A DNA stretch of 64,000 bases. It comes from Tubiluchus corallicola. Taxonomy: Eukaryota > Priapulida > Priapulimorpha > Priapulimorphida > Tubiluchidae. The notes beneath the pieces were generated by a model. It did not search any database. It was not told the DNA's origin and saw only the letters and a program-made list of their open reading frames with translations. Shown one piece after another: positions 36,793-47,400 of the stretch (its first letter is position 1; each line of letters opens with the position of its first letter). A program made the translations under genes and the position numbers. Location: assembly GCA_030141605.1 (NCBI GenBank), contig JAQGDQ010000036.1, positions 620,001 to 684,000 on the forward strand, given 5' to 3'.

Positions 36793-37059
36793 TCAAATGA
36801 CATTAAACCTAAAGTACCGTCCACTGACCGCCGCTAAACTATGTTCTTTTGCTACTACTGTCCATGATGAAGAATCTTTAAAAACTAAAGAGGTTTTTTC
36901 AGGTCTTTTGTGTAAGATCCATTTACCTCTTCTAGGCTTCTTTGACAGTTGAATTGATTTATGGAAAGCTTTAATAAGTGGCCTACTTCTGGTAATCTCA
37001 GAGAATAACTCTGTTGTCTTCCATTTTCCGTTTTTCTTCCTTGACCTTGTCCTACACAT
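36793..37059 (-). CDS. Doubtful small basic ORF upstream of DNAJA2, 88 aa
   Basis: A minus-strand frame from ATG at 37059 to the stop at 36793 encodes 88 residues rich in Lys, Arg and Ser (starts MCRTRSRKKNGKWK, ends SGRYFRFNVI). Composition is less biased than most noise frames in the window. It lies about 160 bases upstream of the DNAJA2 start on the same strand, so it would fall in the 5'UTR or promoter of that gene. No family is recognised and no splice structure supports it. It may be chance, an upstream ORF, or a remnant of mobile DNA. Confidence 0.2.
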   Translation of the reverse strand: MCRTRSRKKNGKWKTTELFSEITRSRPLIKAFHKSIQLSKKPRRGKWILHKRPEKTSLVFKDSSSWTVVAKEHSLAAVSGRYFRFNVI

Positions 37060-37400
37060 TCTTGTTTCTTATAAAATTTTGTCCATTTCAATCAGCATTT
37101 TCAAAATCTACGATTAAATTACACTCATGCTTACTTAAAATTCAAGCAGCTTACAAACCTGGTTGTTAGGTGTAATTATGTAAAAGTCGTAGTTAGCAAT
37201 ACGTAAACTTAAGGCTGTACGTGCACCAGCATGAGGGGTGCAGGAGGGCAGGGTCGTTGAAGGGAAATCAACAATCAGTGAGATGTTTTAATAACCCTTT
37301 TAAATGTCTGCGTTAATAAATTTTTGTAATTAAATTATGCAGATGTTATTAATTTAAATTGCTCTTACCTGATTAAATCAACCTTGCATAACGTAGTTAC

Positions 37401-37777
37401 ATTGGGGGTGAGCATCGATCATTCAAGTTTGAAAGGTTTGAATTCGATTAGCAAGAGTTTTTTTAGGTGGGATTCGATTCGAACCTAATAATAAGTTTGA
37501 ATAATTCAGTACTTTGACTGTATACAATATTTAGTCGTAAAACATTTGAAACATTATGCAATCAGCACAATTTACCTTTGATTATTAGAGTTTTTACTGC
37601 AGAAGGAAACTGAGTATTAATGTGCATAATCTTTGTGAGACTCTTTTTACTAATGTTTCGAAAAACCTTAAAGTGGGATTCAAATTTGATTCGAATTCAA
37701 TACTCGGTTTGATTTGAGCTCAAAAGTCGCAAATTCGATTCGAATTCGCTTTCTTGCAGAGAATGCTCACCCCTAAT
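37401..37777 (+). mobile_element. MITE, 'ggggtgagcat' family, most complete copy
   Basis: The left terminus attgggggtgagcatc (37401-37416) matches the reverse complement of the right terminus aatgctcacccctaat (37762-37777) at 14 of 16 positions. Subterminal regions are crowded with attcgattcgaa-like palindromic words. Other copies lie at 2918-3170 and 60081-60500. It lies immediately beside the solo LTR (37786), upstream of DNAJA2. Confidence 0.85.
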
Positions 37778-37785
37778 GATGAAAG

Positions 37786-38150
37786 TGTTGTGGAGATCCA
37801 CTAGAATCGTTCTATAGTATATTAGAACCAACCTTCTTACCTTATAGAAGCAGTCGAAGTTTCGAGAACTTCCTATACGCGATGCGCGTAGTAGTTTCTA
37901 GATTGTTCATTGCACTGATATATAAAGCGTAACTGGCCACTCAAGTTTATCCTCATATTGTCGTATTCTCAGATTAATCTCAGATTCTCGCTTTCTCGCT
38001 TTTACATTTCCAGATTATCACTTGGCTGTACATATTTTGCGTTCCTTCATAGTTTTGGGTTGTAGAATTCTCGCATAATAAACTAATTTAATTTGATGAC
38101 GTGTTTTCTGGTTTTCTCTACGAGCCGTCCGAGAGAAACAAAACACAACA
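37786..38150 (+). mobile_element. Solo LTR, 365 bp, with 5-bp target duplication
   Basis: Starts tgttgtggagatcc and ends aaacacaaca, so the ends form the perfect 7-bp inverted repeat tgttgtg/cacaaca with TG...CA borders. It is flanked by gaaag on both sides (37781-37785 and 38151-38155). It has the layout of an LTR promoter: heat-shock-type element at 37856-37868, TATA-like atatataaag at about 37919, and aataaa at about 38078. No internal retroelement genes adjoin it, so it is a recombination product. The parent family is unknown (5-bp duplication fits Gypsy, Copia or BEL). Confidence 0.9.
37856..37873. promoter_or_regulatory. Heat-shock element (three perfect nGAAn units) in the solo LTR
   Basis: GAAgtTTCgaGAActTCC gives three perfectly spaced alternating GAA/TTC units plus an imperfect fourth. 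This is the known binding site of trimeric HSF. It lies about 50 bases before a TATA-like atatataaag. It is inside the LTR, 1.2 kb upstream of the Hsp40 gene DNAJA2; HSEs act in either orientation. Function is inferred. Confidence 0.65.
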
Positions 38151-39289
38151 GAAAGCTACATATCACAACATCCTAAATTAACACCCGGGTCTTACGCTAC
38201 AGTTGAAGAACTTTCAAAAACAGCATTTGTTGTGGCACATCAACTGCAAATTTTAGTAGCTTGCTATCAAATATTACACGTGCCACTTGGTCTTACAGTG
38301 CCCGAGAATATCAATTAGCAGTGCTGTAAAAACCTACATTGAAATTAACCGAGAGCAAGATAATTTACAATAGATTTTACAGATGCTTGATTAAGTGTTT
38401 ATGAACACAACAATGTTGTAATCGCAGAGCCCATGCACTGTTGTAACTTGGCATCTTTGTAAATTGTATGGATGCTCTCAAATTACTACACTGAGCAGCC
38501 TCGTGCATCATAGATTGAATGCTACACAAAACTGTACGTTGTAAGCAAAACAAAATAAAATAGAAAGTTTAGGCACCATGTAAAGTATAGGAACTCATCT
38601 AAATTTAGCCATTTATAAGTTTTTCAGTGAAAACAGACACACACTTGGTAATTAATCAAAAAAATTTTGTCAACTTGAATTTTTTCAAGCAGTAGCATTG
38701 CTACCTTCAAATTATGCCTACGTGTAGTAGCTAATGGTGTTCAGATAAAGAACAGCACGAAGTCTAAATCGATAAGCCCATAAATAATTTTATAGGCATG
38801 TTGCAAATCAAAAATGCATCAACGGCTATTCTAAGGGCTCAAGATTAAACGTTTCTAACATTGGCAAATATTCATCCTACAAATCAAACATACCTTGAAG
38901 TTTAGTGAGAATGTGCGTTGCATTCTTTCATTAATTCTTATATCCTCAACTACAAATGGGGATTCAGCGCAGGAGTGGCACTTGTATCAAGTTTTGGTTG
39001 CACGCAACTTGATACAATATGTATTGTATATAGTTTATAAAATCACTGTTTGTATTTGTAAATGAAATTATTTATGTTTACAAGAAGCGTCAGATGTTAT
39101 GTTTCTGTTTGTTTACAATGTGTTTAGAAAAACTAGGATGCGAACTGTGGTTCTGCATTAAGTCTGTTTATTGAACCTAGAGAACTTCTTGAAAATTTGC
39201 AAACTCTAGTATTACTGACTTTATTATTAGAAAAATCACAGCTATTTGTTTACTGACAAAAATTTCAGATAAATTACGGTCAGGCATAT

Positions 39290-40640
39290 CTAAAACTCAA
39301 GCAAATGCTCACCAACCTGACCGTGATACTTCTGAACTTGTTCCCACATGCAAGTTATAAGCAGAAAAAGCCATTTAATCCATTAACTATTCTGTTCACA
39401 TGCTTCTTCTTGATAATGTCAAAAGCTTTTGACACAATTAAAAGAAACGTCTTACTTAACGAGTCAGATGTTTTAGATGACGATGATTTGCACTTTATCA
39501 GCATATTCTCGCTATCCATGTCTGATATGAAGTAATGAAGGATGAGCATGCGATTCTTTTCTAATGTCGGTGTTCCTCAAGAGATTGTCTGAGCTTCATC
39601 TTTTCCACTTTTTTCTTGCTGTAGCTATAACAGACAATAACTATATATATCTTGTAAAGAAATAATGGACCATCCACACTTACACTGATCTTAATCTAGA
39701 AAAGCTCAGTGCAATATGCAACCGATACTACCTATACGTAGCTAATATAGAAGAACTGCAAGACACAAAATGCACAATCAGCCTCCGTTTAGAAAAATGT
39801 AATCTTAAAGTCAACAATACGAAGACTGAACACTATTATAATCAGCGGGTATTTAATGATTCGTGAAAGAGATGAAAATACCTTTATCAGTTTCCCAGGC
39901 AGAATAGCAATATTGTACCAGTCTTGTTAACAATATTTTTGCAAATATTGGCATAATATGGAAATGTGGACTTGCAACAACAATGTACCAATATTTTTGA
40001 CAATATGTGTAAGAATTATGTGTTTCCAATATCGGACGACAATATTGGTCCAATGGTGTATCAATATTGACAAAAATATCCAATATTGTTCCAGCATTGT
40101 GACAATATTTTCCAGGTCCAGACCAGATCATGACCATAATTTGGTGACAAAATTGTGTGCTACCAGAGTTGTTATAGACAATAAAGCCGACGTACAACAA
40201 AGGAAAATTCTAACATTGTCTGCTTACTTATTAGCTATCTAATACATATTATCTATTATCAGTTCTCGCAATTGTTTTTCAAAATAATACATTTTCTCTT
40301 GTATCCCGAGCCTTTTAACTTCAATCAAGCCAGTATCTTTATACAATGCTGAGCTATGGAGAATAAAAATTAAACAGAGGAAGGAAATTGGTGCTTTTCA
40401 GTGACTTCTCTGGTCATTAAATTGCTAGTCATTAAATGGACCAACAGAATAATCAGTGATTATATGTATGATGCGATGAAGAAAAACCCTTGGAGTAAAT
40501 CAAGCCAAGTAAGAAGAGCGTATTGGATTTGGCATTCACCTAGTCTAACTCAAGAATTTCCACTTTCTATAGCATTACGTAAAGTGCTTAAAATTTAATG
40601 ACAAAAAGCCGAAAGAGGGGTAGGTAGTGACATGTATAGT
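39290..40640 (+). pseudogene. Broken LINE reverse transcriptase with an inserted CAATATTG-rich array
   Basis: SKAFDTIKRNVLLN at about 39420 matches the 'DF-kAFDTi' block of non-LTR reverse transcriptases; DDDDLHFISIF and, after a shift, MRFFSNVGVPQ follow (GVPQ box). Near 40440-40590 a frame reads NPWSKSSQVRRAYWIWH..SLTQEFPLSIALRK, like the C-terminal part of such ORFs. Stops and frameshifts are frequent. The two blocks are separated by the repeat array at 39898-40120. Confidence 0.65.
39898..40120. repeat. CAATATTG palindrome array
   Basis: About nine occurrences of caatatt or caatattg, a self-complementary word, with variable 12-25 base spacers. The ends are cagaatagcaatattg at the left and gacaatattttccagg at the right. 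It interrupts the LINE pseudogene and so is probably a separate small insertion. Confidence 0.75.
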
Positions 40641-41480
40641 TATACTGCAAAAAGATTTAGCAAAGCGAACTCTAGATTTGAGGGACGGGCGGTGATGTCA
40701 GATAGAAATGCATTGCATCCACAGGTAGAACATGCCATATTTTACAATATAGAAGCATGCAAATGATGATCATGATATTGAACCATACACATATTATAGT
40801 CACCATCATAATCATCATAAAATTATCATATAGCCTACGAAAACTACACACTAATTTTAAATTACTGTTTCATTTTATTACTATCCAAAAATCAAACTAG
40901 CTGTTTATGTGAAGGACAATAACAATCGCTAATAAAACCACAATCTTTATGATTCAAAAAAACTCTTCTAGCGTAAACGCATATGATTTACGCGTTTAAA
41001 ATCTTTGACTTGGGTTTTTAGAGCCCATGAATAATAAAATATTACTTTGCAGTAATATTATCTGTGGTCTAGGCCATAGATTAGCTAAAGGGCGGGCGCA
41101 TGAGCGTGTGTATTTATATCCATCCGCACGAAAAAACACAAAATTTATTAAAAAGCTGTAACTGTTAACTGCAAGTTAAGTATTATTACTACTTTACTAG
41201 TTTCTCCTAGATTACATAACGCCACAATTGTTTCAAAATTAGTTTTGATAACTTTGAAAAGTCGTGTGTTTTTAATTTTAGGTTTATTTTCTAGTACGCT
41301 CACCCAGATTACATATTAAGTTATAAGTCCAAGTAAGTATGGCTGTTGGAACGGAATAAATGGATAACTGACTTTTGTTACATTTTCGATTTAAAGTTTA
41401 GTCACACTCGAAATACGCAGCAATGTGTATATATTAGCAACATGTAACTGATACTGCGTTTTTATTGCAACGTAACAGAA

Positions 41481-44400
41481 ATGGGTTGTGGGCACAGTAA
41501 AACTGTGCCAGAGAGTGGTGAGATCGACAAACTTGGTAAGCTTAAGGAAATGAATATTTTGGATATCGGCGATGGTGGAAAATGCGAAAAGAAAATGAAA
41601 CAAGACACCGCGAGAAGGAAGTCAAAAAATCGATGGAAATTTAAAACTAACAAAACGGCTCAGACAAAAGAATCTGCGGAAGAAAATTTTGTAAAGGAAG
41701 GTGGCAATCAAAAAATACAGAAGTATCGTGCGAAATTTGATCCTCGTGTGACCGCGAAATATGATATCAAAGCTTTAATTGGACGCGGAAGCTTTAGCAG
41801 AGTGGTGCGTGTTGAACATCGCATTACCCGCCAGCCTTATGCAATAAAAATGATAGATGCGTATGAAGGAAGAGAAGTGTTTGAAACTGAGCTTGCAGTA
41901 TTGCGACGCGTGCGACATCCATACATTGTTCATTTAGTGGAAGTTTTTGAAGCGAGGGATCGTATATACATGGTGATGGAACTTGCAACAGGTGGTGAAC
42001 TTTTTGACCGAATAGTTGCAAAAGGTAGTTTCACAGAACGAGATGCAACGCGAGTTTTACAAATGGTGCTTGATGGTGTACAATATCTTCATAGTTTGGG
42101 TATTACACATAGAGACTTGAAGCCTGAGAATCTGTTGTACTATCACCCTGGTTATGACTCCAAAATATTAGTAACAGACTTTGGACTAGCTAGTACCCGA
42201 AAAGCTGGGGATGATGTAACAATGAAAACCACATGTGGTACACCTGAATATATTGCCCCAGAAATTTTATTACGGCATCCTTACACCAATGCTGTAGATA
42301 TGTGGGCAATTGGGGTTATAACATATATATTATTAAGTGGTGAAATGCCATTTGATGATGAAAATAAAACAAGACTCTACAGAATGATATTAAAGTCCAG
42401 CTATACTTATGAAGGCGAGGTACGTATTAATATTCTAAAATAATTTGCGATTGTTTTCAAATTCTTTTAAGCAGTTGATTGAGTACTTGAATGTAATTTG
42501 AAACCCAAATTTTTGTAATGAAAAGACTAATTTATTACTAATGATGAATTGGCCCTTTTATATTCGACCAAGTTAACCCTTGCCACTGACTCATGGTCAC
42601 ATGATTTCAGCCCATAGAGTGTAGTAATTACATCCTTTATGCAGAAGAAATTCTATTGTACCGCTTCCATTGATGACTGATCTATGTTAAACTATTGCTT
42701 ATTTTGCTGTACGCACTATGCGCACTATGAAAATAGATTCGTATCTCGGTTTGCTGGACCTCGCTTTTACGATCTCGACTTGTAATGGCAATGATTTTGC
42801 CTTCTTTCTTCTTTCAGTGAAAGTCTTCTTTCTTTATTTTATTTATTTGTTTGTTTATTTATAAAATAATCTTAATTAAAAGAAAACAGAATCCAATTTT
42901 ACACCATGGCAGTGTTTACTTTGTGCTATGCCTTTGCATCATCGTGGCTAAGAATTTTTAATTTTCATATTTGTCAATGGTGGTTGCAGTGACTACGTCC
43001 CAACAGGCTTAAGAAAATTAAGAGTGAGACATACTAATATCAATGTCCCCACCCAAACTTTACTTGAAAAGACGTAATCCGTGCTTGTAGACTGGCTTCG
43101 TTTTCTGTGCTTTGAACAGCTAAAGTCTCAAGTGTGACAGTGAAAGTTTCACAACAGAAGTCCAACCAAATGCTGTACTGAAAATCGTCACCCTGATGCA
43201 AAAGACTTGTAGGCAATAGACCGCCAGGTCGGAGAGTGTAAGGAAAATTCACCTGCTTTAATAGTGCACATTACCTTGCTGACTGGGCTGATTGTATGTA
43301 TTACCTTGGAGCTTACAAATGCGGATTCGATCCTCCTTAGATGTCTTGTGCTAGGCCGGATTCCAAGCTAAACAACCTAGCAGTATCATGCTTAGAGTTT
43401 AACAACTACCATTTAAGTGCTACATTTATAAGCACTAATACTATCAGAACATTAGGTGTATATTATTCTATATATTTGTTTTCTTTTATGTAAGAAGTGC
43501 TTAAATGAGTGATAATATTTGAGAATAATTATTTTTAAGTTGTCAATATTTGTTTCTCTTTAGCATGTTTGGAAATTGCGATTTTACTTTTTGGTACAAA
43601 TGCCATAATAATAATTCAAAATTACTGAGAATTTCAATTTCTATAATTTCCAGGCAATAATCAGTATAATTCCCAAATAATTTCCTGACTGTGAACCTGA
43701 CACTTCTAGTTGTCTACAGTTACTTCTAAGGGTTGTAGGCGCTTCCTTTTGTAGGGTGCCCTTTACCGTACTAGCCCATATACCGCAGTTGCACAACTAT
43801 ACATGTGCTAAATTAGCAGTGTGATATGTGGGTTAGACAGAAAAATCGAGTTACGTTACTACAACAGAATTTATTCTGTGATGTGTTGAACTTCAGAGAA
43901 TGAATTGTGTTGGAGTAACATAACTTTATTTTTTCTTTCATTTGGCATTTTATCACATGATCTGAACGTTTACAATTTAGTGTTTGCTTTACACAATTTG
44001 GATTTTTGTAATTTTTATACACCATATTTATATTCAGGTGGATTCAGAGGTAATCATGACCATGCTATGGTCGAAACATTGCAGATGAGCAGATGTTTGT
44101 GTTTAAATAATTTAAGCTGTCATTTTCATGATACTAGCTGTCATTTTCATTTTAACTATTTTAAATTTTCATTTTAAATTATTGTTATTATTAAATAAAC
44201 AAGGAGAATGGATGCTGCCAACCTGCCAGTAAGTTAAATTCAGCTCACTTTCTGACAAAATCGGGTGCAGTATTTTGGCAGCCCGTATAATAAGAAATCA
44301 CCTCACTTTGCGCTATATGGGCTAGCGCGATAAATGTTTAAGTGTTTAGATAGGCACTATGCATGAAAAATGACAAAAGAATGGCTTACTTGAAAGAATT

Positions 44401-47400
44401 ATGCGTTCCACAAAGAAAAGGTTCTGTACCTGATTATAAGAACACATGCGTTCCACAAAAAAAAGCTTCTGTACCTGGTTATAAGAACACATTTCTCTTC
44501 TGACTTGGCACATTCTCATGAAACCCGTTAATGCAGCATTAAATTTGGAATTTAGGCAACTTAAAATTTGATGAGTTTTTCAATTTTCTCATTTTAATTT
44601 TTGCTTTGCAAATGGGTGCAACAGGCTCACGGAATGTCTCTGATGTTAGAAAATTACATCTTTTCATCTTCGGTAGCTGTGCTTGCCTGCCATTAATTAG
44701 GTTTCTAGGGTAATATCTAATTATCAGAAACATGATTTTGGCATTACAGATAATAAAATGTATATTTTTTACCATACTTCAAACTGAGATATGAACTGTA
44801 AAATCATGTTTCTTGGTTAAGTTTTCTAAATGTTGTGTGAATACGAAAATTATGACGTTCGAATCGTATGTCTCAATTTTACCTTATGGTGTAACTTTTT
44901 CCAATAGAAATACACTTTCTTAAAGATGACTCACAATAATGCATTTCGTAGGCTCTTCAACTTTTTGGGGAGATGTAGCACAAGTGAAAAATCGTAAATT
45001 TTAATATTCTCCACTATATCAAGAAAGATAAAACAGGATCATTTATATATGGGCTGGCAAAACTACTTAATGATGTAATTGATAAACTGTTTGATTACTC
45101 CTCATATCATAATACGATTATATGGACTTATTGGTATGGACTATACTATGCATTATGCAATTAACATTTTTTACCTTTTTAGATATGTAACTTTTATTGT
45201 GTTATATGCCCCTGTGTATTGTATTTTTAATGGTCTGCCTTGTGTAATTATGTTTAGTGTCTGGATGTATATGTAAATACTTTTAGTAGCTTCTATTGTA
45301 ATTTTTGCAATAGCCAGTATAGAGTGTTTAAATTTTTTATATAATGCTATGTACTTTTAAAATGTGCAAAAGAAATTTAAAATAGTAATTGTAGTTTAAC
45401 TGTACAGTATGACATGCTATTTAAGCAGGTTAACCTCCTCTAATTTGCCCTACTGTATTATCTATAAACTGCAGTGCACCTCTCATAGAAAGAGTTTAGG
45501 TTATAGCTTTATTGGTCTTTCTATTCAGATTCACAGTTCCCAAAACCAGTCTTTCTTCTAGCATTGTTCTGTGTGCATTCAAAGCTACTTTGTGTATACA
45601 ATGTACTCACAGTTACCCTTTGTACAAGACTACTAGGCAAGGAGGTAGAAAATACCTAATATTGTCTGTATAAACAAGTGATATGGGAAAAGGGCTGTAG
45701 GGTAGTTAAAAGTAAATAGTTATCTGTTAGATTTCGATTTTACTGGTCTTTTGTTGTGTGCAAATGCACTGGTACATCCAGTTAAATTATTTCTTGCTTT
45801 AATATTACTAAGGTATTTTTGGCATTTCGTAACGTAATTCGGTATTACAAGCAGAATGCCGATTTTATTTGTTAAATATTTCAGGTCATATTTTGTCAAA
45901 CAGGCTATCATGGGTCATAATTCAAGAAAACGTGTTCATAATTCAATTCAACACAATTCAAGAAAGCATGTTTTAAACTTTAGGTCTGCTAAACCTTATG
46001 ATGTCAATGTGTTTTTACTTTTTTGGTGTTTTATTATTTTATTTCATTTGCAAGTTACTCATTTGTGGTAATCTTACAATGTAAGATTTACACGTTTAAA
46101 TACAGTGTAATCTTTACAGTGTTTTAATTTTTTTAAGTATCCTTTGTACCTACTTCTGAACGGGTTGTTAGGCAGTGACCTTTTCGAGGATTTGGTTCCT
46201 TGCTGTCACTCGTGGGACATGGATGTGGCAAAACAGTCATATTTAACATGTCTATAAACCCTACTGTTTATTTTTTACTAATATATGCATGTACATATTT
46301 TTATGCCTAATAAATAATTTTAATAGCAACAATAATTTATAATAATAGAATAAAAATAATATCAAGAAGTCGAAAACGCGTGCAATTTCGAGTATAAAAT
46401 GCACCATCATTTTAGGATTAGACAATTTGCTTAGCTGGTTGGCGTGAGTGCTATTACTTAGCTGTAAATTTGTAAATGTGAGATGTATACATAGATTTGG
46501 AAGGCGAATGTGTACGAACTGTTTCTGGCACTGTATAAAATAATTGTGTAGCTATTTATTGGCAAAAATATTTGAGGTAGCAACTGACTTCTTACGCCTA
46601 GTTTCGGGCTATCACAGAAGCTGTGAAGGGTTGATGTGAACCCGAAGCACTTGCTGAACATGCGTCTAGGCAAACATTTCTCGCATAACTTGGTTATTTT
46701 CCTGCGCGTATCACTCGCACATTATATTTAGCGCGTTAAGTCGTCCGAAATGGTAGAATCGCCTGGTTACAGGTTCGCGATTCAGCTTCGAAAATGGCGG
46801 AGTTGTAATAAAGGAAAGTTGCAAAATTCCTCATTCTGCTATTGCCTAGTTGACAAGCTTTGATTCAAATTGCATGTAACTTAAATATTACTTTTTGACA
46901 AACTAGGTATGCCCCTGACGAAGTCTACTGACTAGCAACATATTAATAGCAAGCCAGCAGGAAGTAGATGAGAGGAATACTTCGTGAGCTGCGTTGCTAA
47001 TGAATGTTTGCAGGCTTCTCCAATAAACAAACTGATTAAATGAGCAGCCAGCAATGTCTGGTCACTGTTTATTTAAACAAGCGTTCGTGGGTTCATGGCG
47101 TAAGCTGAAAAATCATGTTCTTTTAAAAATTTGAATTTAGCCTTTTTGTTAACCTTTGTGTACATAACTTCAGGTATAGGAATTTTAGATTGAACAAATT
47201 GTCATCACAGAAAATAGTATAACCTAAAGAGTTTTCCACTGCGTCCGGCGAAGCAGCCGGTGATAAAAATTTAAAGGGAAAACAGCATGATTTTTCATAT
47301 CTTACTCCACTTTCAAGTACGGCAAACATTAAAAAGTGTACATTTTAACATCTATAATAATGTCAAAGTGTTTCCAATTAGAAACTTAAAGCAAAACCGG

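Larger units (their letters stand above)
38156..41480. other. Intergenic DNA between the solo LTR and PSKH1
   Basis: Holds the LINE pseudogene (39290-40640). The PSKH1 promoter and 5'UTR must lie before 41481, but no clear TATA box or 5'UTR intron was identified. Confidence 0.5.

Noticed and set aside
37381-37780. attcgaat words as operator-like regulatory sites
   Set aside because: They recur in all three MITE copies and are better explained as transposon subterminal repeats.
43300-43365. Possible tRNA-like B box (ggattcgatcc)
   Set aside because: Needs an insertion and a deletion to fit the consensus and has no convincing A box or stems.
46438-46495. tRNA-like start (ttagctggttggcg)
   Set aside because: Imperfect A box only; no B box or cloverleaf follows.
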